Made by a program: the position numbers and the translations under genes. Under the pieces are notes generated by a model. The model made no database searches. It was not told the DNA's origin and was given only the letters and a program-made list of their open reading frames with translations. A DNA stretch of 64,000 nt from Ailanthus altissimus. Taxonomy: Eukaryota; Streptophyta; Magnoliopsida; Sapindales; Simaroubaceae. The DNA is taken from the NCBI GenBank assembly GCA_946807835.1, contig CAMPEX010000001.1:6463001-6527000 (forward strand). Direction: 5' to 3'. Positions 48,716-62,246 of this stretch are shown here, piece after piece. Positions within the stretch are counted from its first letter, which is position 1; the number at the start of each line of letters is the position of its first letter.

Positions 48716-51700
48716 TTAATTTCCACCTGATTGTTTTTCAGCTAGCGAAGATGTGCTTGATTGGCTCTTCATGCTTTCAGGATTCCCAAGCTGAGGATCG
48801 CTCACCGCTTCCTGCAGAAATTTTTTCATAAGTTTGTCCAAGATTATTCAGTTGTTTAACTTGTTAAAACTAGTCATCTTAAGTACTTGGTTGAATTCTA
48901 AAATCATAATATCTATTTATCAAATGCTCTAAGGCTATATTTACAATTAATACAACTGCAAAAAATATATGTATTTTTAAATTGATCTGATTTTACTCCA
49001 TAACTATTTATTTAAAAAAAAAACTATTTAAAAGCATTCAAAATTATGTCCATTAACTTTCAAAGTTGTATATATTAAATATTTATTTTCTTTCATTTGA
49101 TAGTTTCTTTCATCTCACAGTAGCTATAGCCTCTAAACCGCAATTTCAAACGACGCCCAAGTACTTATTTCCTTTCATTTGATAGTTAATACTTCTATCT
49201 CACAGTAGCTACAGCCCAAAACTGCAATTTCAAACGAAAGCCAAGTATAAGTATTCATCAACTCACCTGAGTCACTGAAGCACAACTGCGATTAGGAGAG
49301 GGGCCTGCACTGCCACACAGGAAGAAGCAGCCGAGGCTTTCATCTGCAAGTTCTCTCAGTCTATTTAGCTCTGGTAAGACAACCTTGCCAAGATCTGGCC
49401 TGTCTTTTCTTCTCAGTTCAGCACATTTTAGAGCTAGCTGTGCAAAGCACAAGGCTTCTTCTAAAGGCCAATCAGGCACAGTTGGGTCTAGCATCTCACT
49501 GAATGTCCCCTTCTCAATAGCTCTTTCAACCAAGTGAGTCAATCCCATTGGTGGCTTGGCCGTTATAATTTGCAGAAGCATGATCCCCAGCGAGTAAACA
49601 TCTGACTTTACACCAAGCATTCCTGTTTGCTGATACTCTGGATCAATGTAACAGAATGTCCCAGCTGTTGATGTCAAGCGGCATTGCGTTACGTTCTCAG
49701 CAACAGCAGGTACAAGCCTCGCTAATCCAACATCACTTATTTTACTAGCGTAGTTGTGATCTAGTAAAATATTGCCAGGCTTGAGGTCACGGTGCACTAT
49801 CGGCTCAGGCTTGGTCTGGTGGAGAAAATGTAGGCCTGTAGCGATCTCTGCAGCTATTCGGAACCTGTGTTGCCAAGAGAGAGGTGGAGTATTCCCTCGC
49901 CTTAAGAGACGATCGTCTAAGCTTCCATTTGCCATGTATTCGTAGACTATTATCCCATACTCTGGGCAGGCTCCTAGAAGCAGTACCATGTTCGGATGCC
50001 TTATGCAGCTAAGCACTTCAATCTGGTAGCAATTCGTCAAGAAAGACAAACAATCACAATTTTATCTCGTTTTGTGACAAGATAAATTTGCAGTTTAAGC
50101 TTGTGCATAGGATATGGAATATGGGAGAATATCATCTGAAAGGAAATTTGTTTCAGGCTTATTAAAAGTTGCAAAATCATGTGATATATTTTTTTTCTCA
50201 CCTCTTGCTGAAATTGTGACCTTCCTTGAGCAGCATCTGGACGCAGAACCTTTACTGCAGTCGGAGTATGATCAAGATAACACTTAAAGACAGGGCCATA
50301 ACCTCCTTCTCCTATCTTACGAGATTCGGAAAAATTTCCTGTCGCCTTTTCAATTTCCTCTATAGTGTATCTCCTGTATCTGAGATCTGTCAGGTCGAAA
50401 TTGAAGACTCTTCCAGTGTCATCGGAATCTTTGAGGGCGTTCATTTCAGCACTCACTCTTCTTTGTGCTTCTAGTTCTGCAATTCTCTTTGCTGCTTCTG
50501 CTGCTTCCGTTGCTGCCTTGCACCTAGCTTTCTCTTTCTCTGCGACGGACAGTGCAGCTTCCTCAGCATATCGTGCCTCTTCCAATCTTCTTTCTTCTTC
50601 ATTTCTCCAGCGTTGCAGCTCCATTGCCTGCAAGATGAATTTCATTAGGAATCTGTCACATGGGAGTTATAAATAAGCATATAGCAAACATGACTCCGAA
50701 GTACCTTCTGTTTTGCTGTAAGTGCTTCCTTGCATGCTGTGCTGTACAAGTCCATTGTTTGCTTCAGCTCTAGCTTTAACCTCTTCATTTCAGATTCCAC
50801 GTCATCCTGCATGTTTTGTAACACATATAACGAGAATTCATATAAATCTATGTTCAGTCAGTTGGATCATTGTGGATGATTCTTATTAGTAATTGAAATT
50901 CTATCGTGCATGGTTTCAAATCACTCATGCAATATTCAATTTCACAGTCTTGTATTCCAGAAATGCTTCTTCAAAGAGATTGGTTCCTTACCAAGTTTTG
51001 TGATGAACATGAACATGATGTTCTTCCACTTTCGTGTGAAGCTGATGAGAAATCATATGGAGAAGTTTTGTCACAGAACCTAAGTCCAAAACGCATTGAT
51101 CCAAAGCTCTGTTCTGAACTGGTTGATAGGCGTGCATTATTTCGGCCTGCATCAATGAACTCATAGATCATAGAAGGGCTGTGCTCGGTGCTTGGCCTGC
51201 CGGAGCTCACGAATGATATGTCAGTGTCTGATTCTGAGAAATCCATAAAAGGCTTTCTATTGAAACCTCTTCCTCTTCCAAATGGTGACCTGTTTCATAT
51301 CATGAAGTGGGATCAATCCAAGCTCCAAATAAGTTAAACCAAAGTACTAACTAAAGAAGTCTAATAATCTTAAGAATATGGTGGTGTATGTATCGAGTAG
51401 CTGATCGAACTTTTAATTTCTTTGAACTTCTTACTTCGGTTAGATACTGTATTGACACTTACTTGACAGGCTCTTCGAATGAGGGACCAGGTTTGAATGA
51501 TGTCCTGTCTGGAGAACATGTAGCATTGGAAATATTGTCTCACAGTTAGTACGTAAGCAAGAACAATTTAACATTTTTTTGAAGATTTGTAATATGTAAT
51601 GAAACCTCGTAAAGTCATGCTTTTTGTAGATTGCATGTCAGGATCATCATTTCTGCACTGTAGCTTTTCTAGTAGTGGGGAAGTGAATGGGGCCGAACGA

Positions 51701-53014
51701 GAAGCATTTCGCTTCGAAGAGATCTTCCCTTTGGATATGACATATACGGTACAGAAATCAGGCGCCGTTTTCGATACACTGCTAGGAACGTCTGCCTTGA
51801 ATTTTCTGCATATCAAAAACCACCAAAATCTTAGAGCATTTCAGATAAGTACCATTGCACATAAGTTTATAGGCCAATTTCATATACAATTAACTGTCTT
51901 TCAAATCATTGTCAAGGCTTTGAGGTTACGTTCTTCATGTTCTGCGCATCCTTTTTATTTACTAAGCAAAATTTCTCTTCAGATAAATAAAACTCACTGT
52001 TTGCGTTGGTTCAACTATTCTACAGTCATATCAGTTTTTGAAGCTACAAGGGAATATTGGTGAGCTGATCGGCATTACCTCATAAATCCAGTTCTAGATG
52101 GGGCACCGAGAACTAAATCCTCAATTGCAGCAAAGGAAACATATTCTGTTATTGCCTTTATAATATCGACATCTTCAAGTGCTACATCAATGCATTGTAT
52201 CTGGCACAAAGAAATTGCATATGCAAAAAATCATTTAACAAGAACAGAAAAGAAGCCCATCCGAGAAAAACAGAGCGGTTAATGCTGGTTGTTTTATTAT
52301 TATGTACAGTAATAATTTGCCTGAACAATTTGTTTAAAATGCAAAATTCTGATGAAACTTACATCTTTACGAGTACAATAGCAACGAAATGTGAGGAACA
52401 AATCCTTGGTTTGCTTATCAATTTGATGTTTATGTGGTGATGAACTGGCATCATAAATTTGGCTATGGCCTGCGGCAAAAAGAAAAAGAAAAGAAATAAG
52501 TTTTCACCACAAAAGATCGATCTATTGCAACACAGAATCAAATTTACATTCAAATTAATATATCCGGTCTCGTGCAATTTCCAGACATCTATTACAATTA
52601 TAACTCCTCTTAGAGTACAATTTCATTTATAAGATCAATCTTTAACAAGATTCAAGTTTAGTTTTGACATGATTGGTAAATTAACAAGATTCAAGGCAAA
52701 ATTACTGGACATTTAATAATATTTAAATCATCATATATTTTTTATATATTCCTGAATAGTTAATCTATATGTGTGGTAAAAGCAAAAGAAAAAAATCAGA
52801 AAAAATAAAAGTAACAAGAGATAGAGTTACTTGAAATAGAGGATAATGATGTTCTGTGAAGAACATGGATCAAAACAACAGATTGGCCTCTGGTTAGAAG
52901 ATTATCAACTGCCCATTTGAGAGCATGTTGACTACCTTTGTCCTTGTCTACAGCAACAGCTATCAGCCCATTTCCCTGTGATTTTCTGATCCCATTTCCC
53001 TTTGGTAGCCACAT
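48716..53014 (-). CDS. USP-domain receptor-like cytoplasmic kinase (RLCK-IXb type)
   Basis: Ten exons, in order: 53014-52831, 52469-52363, 52200-52079, 51805-51606, 51508-51463, 51289-50992, 50806-50705, 50627-50202, 50022-49267, 48811-48716. All nine introns are GT-AG, the phases agree, and the sum is 2337 bp (778 residues plus stop). Residues about 16-165 are a universal stress protein domain (GLIAVAVDKDKGSQHALKWA start; LVLGAPSRTG; FCTVYVISKGK end). A Ser-rich linker is followed by a charged coiled coil at about 320-420. The kinase spans about 445-735: GEGGYG loop 459-464, Lys479, HRD 572-574, Asn579, and DVG 592-594 in place of DFG, which is common in this family. Relatives in plants are often named U-box protein 51/52-like, but no U-box follows the kinase here; a 40-residue Ser-rich tail ends it. 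It is probably a cytosolic signalling kinase; its substrate is unknown. It is the only intact gene in the window. Confidence 0.93.
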
Positions 53015-54209
53015 TTTCTCTTTGTTTCTAAGACTCTAAAACTGAGTCGATGAATTTTTTTTTTAAAAAAAAAATGGACTTTCAAAAGATTCTACCCAAT
53101 CACCCAGATTTCTTTATGATTATTGGTGATTCTAGTTACCATATTTTATTTACAGGACAACTAACCGAGAGGCCAGCAAAAACCTCTGTTTTCTCTTTGC
53201 CGGCAACAAATAATATCTCTTTGACCATGGCAAAGATCTTTTATGTTCAGTTATATGAAGAATTGTTTTCGTTTCACTATTTTTAGATTTTCAAACCAAA
53301 ACCACATACATATAGTTTTGACTAGAACGTTGATTGTTTCTCTATCAGGTTAAGAAAGCATTTAATTAGAAGAAATGGGCATTAATATCTGACGGGGTGT
53401 TTTTTTGTTGCTTCACATTTTTTATTTTCTATTTTTAAAAAATGAGAAAAACTAAAAAAAAAATTATTAGACATTTTGAAAATAATCCCATGAAAACACA
53501 CAAAACAACAAACACAATTTTTTCTACTTCTTATATATATATATATATATATATATTATTTTATTACAAGGCCATCATTACCTTTATATGAATGAAATTC
53601 ATACCGTCAGACATTCCATAGACATCTGAAAATGGTTCAAAGAAAATACATGAATCAATAGACGCTTTAATGTAATATAAATCAAGTAAGCCTAAATCAT
53701 TGCGTGAGGAAATTCAAATCCCAAACATTTTATACTACAAAAAGTTTTACTAATTGAACAAATTGAACCTACAAACAAGCAAAGTAACACTCTTTCATTT
53801 ATTTATGACAAAATTTTGAAAATAATGTCATAGTAACATTCTCATCATTTTTAATGCTATCGATATTAATTCTCTCTTCTAAGAAAACTTAAAATAATCA
53901 ACTAAATTCAAATGAAAAAAGTATGTACCGTACATGTATATAGGAATTAAATTTCTTAGGAAATATTTTTTTAAAAAACAAATTCTACTAGATATAATTT
54001 TATAGTTTTGCTCAATTTTCACAATTTATCAAACGTATTCCAGTTGTTTTAATTTAAAATAATATTGATAAAAAAAGTGTTCTACCAAAAGCACTTTCTA
54101 ATTCAATATAAATCGCTATTTTTATTTTTAAAATAAAATTAAAAAAATATTATTTAAAATTTGTTGTAAGAAATCAGTTTGAGCACTAATCCTACTAAAA
54201 AACTGTGAG
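53015..54209. other. Upstream region of the kinase gene
   Basis: AT-rich DNA that should contain the promoter and 5' untranslated region of the minus-strand kinase gene in its first few hundred bases. No core promoter element could be assigned with confidence. Beyond about 53600 I see only AT-rich filler up to the LTR at 54210. Confidence 0.5.
53532..53556. repeat. TA microsatellite
   Basis: About twelve TA units, roughly 520 bp upstream of the kinase start codon. Confidence 0.9.
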
Positions 54210-56615
54210 TGTTAATAAACCTAAGGTGTATTTATGTGATTATTGTATTTATCATTTAAAACATGCATACGTATCACATACATATAAGCGCAGTGAAAGA
54301 GCAAAATACTAGTTTCCTAATGATAAATACAATTAAATTTTATATGTATATCATAAATGTAAATTACAAAGGGATTGAGAATTTATTATCTTGGTAAGCC
54401 TTTGGTTTTTTGTCGAACCGGAGAACCACGATGAAGTAACTCGTTCATAATTCTAGTTCTCCAATACGATGGGCTTGGAAAGACTAGAATGACAGCCTCT
54501 TTTCAGCAAATGGCTTAACTCCTTAAACCCTATCTTAACTTTTAAGCCAATATACTTAACTCTTAAGCACTTGGAGTAGTTAGAAAAAAGGAAGAATTTT
54601 AACTCTTGAATTTTTGTTCAACTCAAATGGAAAATCCAAAGCTTCTCCATTTCTCTCTTTCTTTGGCCGTGTCTCTCCTTTTGCAAAATGAGCATAATTG
54701 CTCATTTATGTTTTGCTTCATTTTTCCTTATTTAAACAAGCCATGGCTCACAAGCATGAAAACTCTTGCCATGATTACGCTCCATTGCTTTTGTTTCAAT
54801 TGCTTATTCAAAATAAACAATAATGAAACTAAAAACATGGATGAACTTAACCTAATATTGTGAGCAAATGGGAACAAATCCACATTTAAAAATCATGGTC
54901 TCAATATGCATGGTCTTATAAGGCATTGCTTGTGATAGAATTGGTTAAATAAACAATTGAGATCAAAAGACATGTGATGGTTAATATGTGTGTTTGAACC
55001 GTGTGAGACAAAGCAATTTTAAAGAAATAATTTCTTCACTTGCTTGTATCACACATCTTGCCCCCATTACTTACACATCTATATATTTTATTATTTTATT
55101 TAATCAATATTAAATACAAAAAAATATATGTATTATTGTAATAAATAATACTTGTTTGACTTTAATAAAATAATATCATATATTATTATTATTTTATTCA
55201 ATAAAAAATTTAATGAATATAATAATGATCTTACTTGTCTAACAAGTAAGGTCATTTTAGTAATTTCTAAGTCAAACAATGATAGGCCTATAATGCGCCA
55301 CATGTCAACATCCTATTGGTAAACAATTATTGTTAGCTAATTGATGTACTTAACTCTTAAGTCTTGACACGTGTACGGCCCAAGAGAAACTGAAGCAAAT
55401 GTCCGATCTACTAGAATTTATTGGATTGAACCATTCAATCCGGTATAGTGCCCAGTGCACAACGAGTACACTTCATATTACGAGACTCCCTAAGTCCATG
55501 CTCGACTCGTCAAGCAAAACTGTTTAGTGAGTTTAAGATCGATGCCCCACATACACGTCACAGGTATTACAAATCAGCACAGTAGACCATACAAGTTGAG
55601 GTCATCGTGTATACGTATAATCCTTCTGTCAATTATATCCTGAAAGAGCAGAGATATAGATCATCACCGTCAAATCCTCACGCGCTCATCCATGAACTTA
55701 TCTCTAGACACGTATCTTGATAAACAATATACGCAAACATCTTTGCGATATTGTTTGATCCTGTTAGAAACTATTTTCCTGAGTTTATTGCTTCTGAGAT
55801 ACAATCTCAGAGCATTCAGATATACAACTCACCCATGTGAACTGACGGATCCCATATCTGTGCACACTAGACTCCATAAGCATCAAACCATACCCAATGA
55901 CACATAGTGGTCAGACCATAAAATGTCTCTAACATATGTGGAGCCAAATCATGGTGGATCACTTACCGTGGCACTCAGGTCAAAGGACCATGTACATTAC
56001 TCAACTCGAGAGGACTTATCATTGACGATTTCATGGGATATCTATTGGGGTCCTCCTTGAGCCTGTTTAGTATTCAGTCCTTATTAAATACGTGTATGCT
56101 ATACGAAGTTCCAGTAAGCCCATGGTTAGTTAAGAACAACCATCTAAACCATCTAGGTATAGTATACATTATTCTATTAGAAAGGGTTCCTTCGACAAAC
56201 CCGTATCGGTGAATAAGACCAGGAATATATAATTTGAGAATAGACTTGCATAATAACATTTTTTAGCACCTATTGCAACTCCTTGCAACTATGTTATTAC
56301 TAATGTACTCTCGGGTCTATGTCTCATTACAGATAAGGTCCTAACTCTTAGATTTTGTTGACTTTTATAACCTACTAACGCTTAGTAGTGCTAACTGTTA
56401 GCAATTACAATTCTCATCGTTGCTAACCTTTAGCACTGTTCTAAACTCCTTTTGGCCAAATCTAAAATCCTTCAAATTATACAATGTCTGTAGCATAACA
56501 AGCACTATACCATTTAATTAAATAAATTAGTAATTTAATAAAATGAACTGTATAAATATTATAAAATAACATATTCATACAATAATGGGATGACACGTAA
56601 GCATAAATCCCAACA
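54210..56615 (-). repeat. 3' LTR of minus-strand copia element D
   Basis: 2406 bp; minus strand TGTTGGGATTTATGC at 56615 to TTAACA at 54210. It carries the conserved LTR core (inverted) near 55460-55500. Just outside its start lies the purine tract ACAAGTGAGAGTT and the end of pol, so it is a 3' LTR. It differs clearly from the LTR at 57940-59505. Confidence 0.8.
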
Positions 56616-57557
56616 AACTCTCACTTGTTTTAGTGCCATTCATAGTGGTATCTAATACCTATAGACTCCACGTGTTTCTTAAACACATTTAAAGTTAAGG
56701 CCTTAGTTAGTAGGTTCAATATATTATTTACAGAGTTAACTCTACAAATTATTACATCTCTTCTAGCTAAGATCTCTATAATTATGTCCTATTTTCTCTC
56801 TACGTGTTTAGATCTCTAGTGTGCTATTGGCTCTTTGGCTTATACTATGGCCCTGTTATTATCGTAGAATAATAGGATAGGATTCATCAAGGTAGGGATG
56901 ATTCTTATATTAGCGACAAACTTACGTATCCATACAGTTTCCTTTGCTACTTCAGATGCTGCAATATATTTCGCTTTCATAGTTGAATTAGCCATGGTTC
57001 TTTGTTTGGTTCTCTTCTAACTCACTGCGATACCATTGAGGATAAACACATATCCAAACGTAGACTTTCTATCATCCGAATCAAACTGAAAGTCTGAATC
57101 TGTGTATCTTCTGACTTGCAAGTCACTATCTCCATAAATTAGAAACTTGTCATTTGCGCCTTTAAGGTATTAAGGACATGTTTGATTGCCATCCAATGGC
57201 AGTCACCTGGATCAGATTGATACCGACTAGTAACACTTACAACTATATTAATGTTAGGTCTAGTACACATTATAGCATACATCAGGCTGCCTATAATTGA
57301 TGCATATGGCATATTATATAATTCTAACTCTTTCATCTTCTGTCTAAAGAGACATTCTCCTCGAAAAATGAATGTCGTGTCTAGAAGGTACATTAGTTGT
57401 CATACATTCAGTAAAATTATACCTTTTTAAAACACTATCAATGTATGATGATTAAAAAGTCCTATCAGCTTCCTAACTCTATCTCTATAAAACTTTATAC
57501 CCAGTATATAGGAAGCCTCTCCCAAATCCTCCATGGAGAAGTTCTTCTTAAGAAATA
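56616..57557 (-). pseudogene. Element D RT end and RNase H remnant
   Basis: Minus strand. MEDLGEASYILGIKFYRDRV near 57490-57540 is the late RT block. The 57139-57393 frame (MPYASIIGSLMYAIMCTRPN) is the RT/RNase H link, and the usual RNase H end with LTKALTLNVFKKHVESIGI lies at about 56660-56720. The upstream part of pol and all of gag are missing: at 57557/57558 the sequence jumps into a leader region. Confidence 0.85.
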
Positions 57558-57924
57558 TTAATCTTGGTTTATAATGCAAACTGATAACTCTTATCACTGC
57601 ATCTTATAAACCTCGGTTTATAATGTAAACTGATAAATTTTATTACTACATCTCATAAACCCACATATGCATAATTTTAATTTTGAAACATTGTTCAAAA
57701 ATACTATCCAAGTGAACAATGTTTTAGCACAGTTCAACGTATTGTTCAAAGTTACTATTTATATGAACATTACATGCCACAATGCCAGTTTGAAAGCCGA
57801 CGCGCCTAACGTTATTTCACCGTGGTATACCCGTTTCAACATTTGAAACAGACTATTTTACACTAGGACTGATGCCATCAACACTTCCATTCACTCAAAT
57901 AACACCCAAAATAATTACAAAATC
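57558..57924 (-). other. Copia leader region, B type (fragment G)
   Basis: Minus-strand untranslated leader: primer site end, then a GC-richer patch, then the two-copy TATGAGATG repeat (inverted, about 57565-57665). It resembles the leaders of B1 and E but is cut off before the leader motif array and fused to RT of element D. Confidence 0.75.
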
Positions 57925-57937
57925 GGCTTTAATACCA
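57925..57937 (-). other. Primer binding site of fragment G
   Basis: Minus strand TGGTATTAAAGCC, two changes from the Met-tRNA complement. Confidence 0.8.
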
Positions 57938-57939
57938 GT

Positions 57940-59505
57940 TTTATTGGGGAGTTTTTGTACGTGGGTGTATGCATGTGCAACAGTCTTCATTGTATAAACT
58001 ACGTATCTCATAATTATTTAAAGCAGGGCAATAATTAAAACAATACAATAAACACAATAAATAATAAATAATATATTAATCATATTAATATATTTGAAGG
58101 GTTGAAAATCATCAAAATGTCTAACGTTTTAAACGTGTATTCTGAGAGTTTGCTTGGAGACCAACCTGTTAGCAGTTCTAGTCAACAACTTGATAGACTT
58201 GATAAGCTAGAACAACAGTTTCAATTATCTAGCACTGAGTTTAACTCTTAAACCCTATAAATTTATTTTTTCTTTAATAAACTCTTTGATCAATAAAATA
58301 AATACCTTAAAAAGTTTTTAGTGGCTTTGCTAGTTAAGGGAAATAATAATCAACAATTTTAACACTTAAAATGGCAAGAAAAAGAAAAAATCTCTTCTAA
58401 TTCCCCTTGTTTTCTACTAGCCAAGATGTTAGTAAAAGCAAGAGAAAAACAAAGCAATCAAAATTGCTTTCAATTTTGTCTCCCTCGTCTTTCACACTTA
58501 ACATCTTAAAAAAAAGAGATATATAAATATATATATATGTAACATATATAAAATAAAAATAAAACACTAAACTTGGCCACCAAGTTTAGGATATAATATT
58601 ATTATATTAAAATAATAATATAATAATCATATATGCTTTACAACTAAGCATAAAATAACATTATTAAATTAAATAATATAATAATATATTATAATGAGAT
58701 ATTTTAATTATTTAGTAATTAAATAATCAATATGTAAAATTATAATTTTACCTCTCATGAATAGTTATCAAGTTTATCCCCAGTGAGGTCCACCATACTC
58801 ACACTTGAGTAAACTCAACTGAGAGTCCACAATATATCACTTGTCATGATACAATTAGTAAACAATAATTGTTAACTAATTATTATATTTAACACTTAAA
58901 TACAGATACTTGCGCATTTTCGTGGTAGTGCTAGATATTATTGGACTGAACAATTCAATTCAGTACACTACCCCAGTGTTCAACGAGTGCACTCTATATC
59001 GCGAGACTTTTTAAGTCAACGCCCGATTTGTTAAATGAAACTATTTCATGAGTCCGTGAACACTGTCCCATGCACACGTCACAGAAATACAAAGCTGAGG
59101 TCACAACGCATACGTATAGTCATTCCATCATAATATCATAAATGTGCAAGGATATAGATTATCACTGTCAAATCCCAATGTACTCATCCATCTTATATCC
59201 TCAGACTTGTATCTTATTGGACAATATCCATAAACTTCTTTCCCATATTTTTTCACCTTGGCGGAAATTATTTTTCGGGATATATGCTTGTGGCCACAAG
59301 ACTTTCTAAGATACAGTCTTGAAGCATTTGGATATCTAACTCCCTATGCAAGCTGACGGATCCCATATCTGTACACACTGAACTCCATAAGCATCGGACT
59401 ATACCCAGCGACACCTAGCGGTCACACTATAAAAAGTCTGTGAAATGTGTGGAATAAAAGTATAGAGGATCACTTACAAGCCGACCATGGCACTAAGGTC
59501 AAATG
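57940..59505 (-). repeat. 5' LTR of fragment G, interrupted by element E
   Basis: Minus-strand B-type LTR from near its end (57940) to the point where E is inserted (59505). It has the inverted conserved core near 58975-59015. The first part of this LTR should lie on the far side of E, outside the window. Confidence 0.8.
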
Positions 59506-61656
59506 TGTTAGGGTCGGTGCTTACGTGCTATCCCTAAATGTACATATACTTGTGTATTTATATAAGTGTACATTCTCATTAAATCGCTAATACCCATTTA
59601 TATGGTATTATGCAATGTAACATTACAGACATTATAGATCTGAAGGAGTTCAGATCAGATCTAAAGAAGTTTAGATAAGGGCTCATGGTTAGCCATGCTA
59701 AGAAATATAAATGCTAAATGTTAGCACAGTTAAGTGTTAGCTGATTATAATACTCAGGAGATCTAAGAGTTGGAACCTTGTTTGTAATGGGACAAAGACT
59801 TGGAAATATACTAGTAACTGCATAGGTACAAGAGTTGCAATCAAGTGCCAGAAAATGCTAGTTGAGCAAGTAAGTTCTCAAATTATTGTCCCTGATCTAT
59901 TTCTGCCGATACAGGTCTGTCGGTGGATATTTTTAATATAGATCAGCATATGTCATACCTATTGGGTATAGATGGTCGTTTCTAGCCGACTGTGAGCTTG
60001 GAGCTTGACATATGGGTATCCAGTTAGGATTGGATATGGGACAAAATTATGAGGGCCTCCGATAGACAATCTTTATAAGCTGTCAACGGAGGGTCCTCCC
60101 GAGTTGAGTAGTATACGCGGTCCTCTGACCTGAGTGCCACGGTAGGCTTGTAAGTGATCCACCATACTTTGGTTCCACGCATGTCACAGACTTTTCATGG
60201 TGTGACCGCTAGGTGTTGCTAGGTATGGTCCAATGCTTATAGAGTCCGGTGTGTACAGATATGGGATCTATCAGCTCGTATAGGGAGTTCGATATCCAGA
60301 TGCTTCTAGACTGTATCTCAGAAAGTCTTGTGGCCACAAGCATCATCCCGGGAAGGAGCTCCGTCAGGGTAGAATAATATGGAAAAAGAGTTTGCACATA
60401 TTGTTCAGTGAGATACAAGTCTGGAGATAAGACATGGATGAGCACTAGGGGATTTGACGGTGATAATCTATATCCCCGCACATCTAGGATATCATGACGG
60501 AAGGACTATACGTATGCGTTGTAACCTTAACTTGTATGGTTCAACGCGCTGATTTGTAATATCCATGATATGTGTTTAGGAAATTTCTCATGGACTCGTG
60601 GAATAATTTCATTTGAAGAATCAGGCGTAGGACCTAGAGACTCCCGCGATATGAAGTGTACTCATTGTGCACTACGGGAGCGTGCCGGATTAAAGTGTTT
60701 AATCTAGCAATATTCAATAATACCACGGGAATATGTGCATGTCTGTATTTAAGTGTCAAATGCAATAATTAGTCAATAATTATTATTTACTAATTATATA
60801 ATGACACGTGGCACATTGTGGACCCTCAGTTGAGTTTATCCAAGTGCGAGTTTGGTGAGACCTACTAAGGGGTAGACTTGGTAACTATTTATGAGGGGCA
60901 AAATGGTCATTTCACACTTTGATTATTTAATTGTTAAATTATCAAAATATCTCTCTTATTATATTATATAATATATTTTTATGTTATATTATATATTATT
61001 ATATTATATTATATAATATTTTATTTGGGTACCAAAGAGTTGGCACCCATTATGTATATTTTATTAGTACTATATATATATTATATTAATATTATATTTA
61101 TATTATATTTATATATATATATAAAGAGAGAATGATGAGAGAAAGTGAGATTTGTGGGATTATTTGGTGTGTGTGCCCATGAAAAACAAAGAAGAGAAAT
61201 GGAGAAAGAAACCGAGAGAAGAAAAGAGAAATGGAGGAAGAAGAAAGAAAAAAAAAGAAAAAGGAAGAAAAAGAAGAAGGAAAAAAAAAGGGAAAAATGA
61301 AATTGTTTCATTTTTTTCTATAGTACAAAACATACTTGGCCATTTTGGGGTTTAAGAGTTAAAACTAGTACTTCGTATAGGGCTGCTGTTCTAGCTCACC
61401 AAACCCACTGTGTTGGTGACTAGAAATGCCCATGAGTTAGTCTCTATGTGGACTCCGAAAAAAATACGTGTATATGGTTACACGTTGAGGTGAGTTCTCG
61501 ACCTTACTAATATATTAATGTGATTAATATATTTAATTATTGTGTTTATTATATATTTTATGCTTCCACCGCGTATAAATTCATATTTGATATGTATTTA
61601 GGCAATAGGCACAATAGCACATGTATACACTCACATGCATTAGATCCCCGACAACA
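59506..61656 (+). repeat. 5' LTR of element E
   Basis: 2151 bp, TGTTAGGGTCGGTGC to CCCGACAACA, closely similar to the B1 LTRs and to B2. TATA box near 61114, purine tract 61187-61300. Confidence 0.92.
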
Positions 61657-61657
61657 A

Positions 61658-61670
61658 TGGTATCAGAGCC
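61658..61670 (+). other. Primer binding site of element E
   Basis: TGGTATCAGAGCC, the unmodified initiator-Met tRNA complement, one base after the LTR. Confidence 0.95.
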
Positions 61671-62246
61671 ATTTAGGTTACATTTGGGTATGGTTTGAGT
61701 GAATGGATGCAAAAGACCTAGTGAAAATGGCATGTTTCAAGTGTTGAAACGTATATGCCTATGGGAAGCACTGGGCGTTGCAGCACCAGGGGGATAGTGC
61801 CGCGGTGGTGTACTGTTCACTTGAATAGAAGCATATGAAGAGTGAATTTTTACTGTTCACTGCTACAGTATTTTTGACCAGTGTTTAGAACAATGTTTCA
61901 AAAATTAATTTTGCTTGTGTAGATTTATGAGATGTAGTGATAAAAGTTATTAGTCTACATTATAAATCAGGGTTTATGAGATGCAGTGATAAAGAGTTAT
62001 TGGTCGATATTATAAACTAGGATTAATGTTTTTGTGTTGGTAACCATAATGGGAGCCCTACTAGTGAGGGTTAGTTGTGCTTACATAGAAAAATTAATTA
62101 GTAGAGAATCACCCTTCCTAGGAGAATAGAGACCTAGATACAAAAATATCTCTTAATCACATTGAAGAATATTATGTTATGAGATAATGTTTTATTCTGA
62201 TCCGTCTTGTCAATACGGTGTTAGACGAGTCACGTCGGCATTTTTT

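Noticed and set aside
49258..49266. Stop codon at the end of the large kinase exon as the true C-terminus
   Set aside because: The last bases before it form a consensus splice donor in phase with an acceptor at 48812; the spliced version gives a coherent Ser-rich tail. Intron retention remains possible.
48716..50022. U-box domain after the kinase
   Set aside because: No CPI/LxxVMxDP-like U-box text is found in the tail exon or in the remaining 370 bp before element C.
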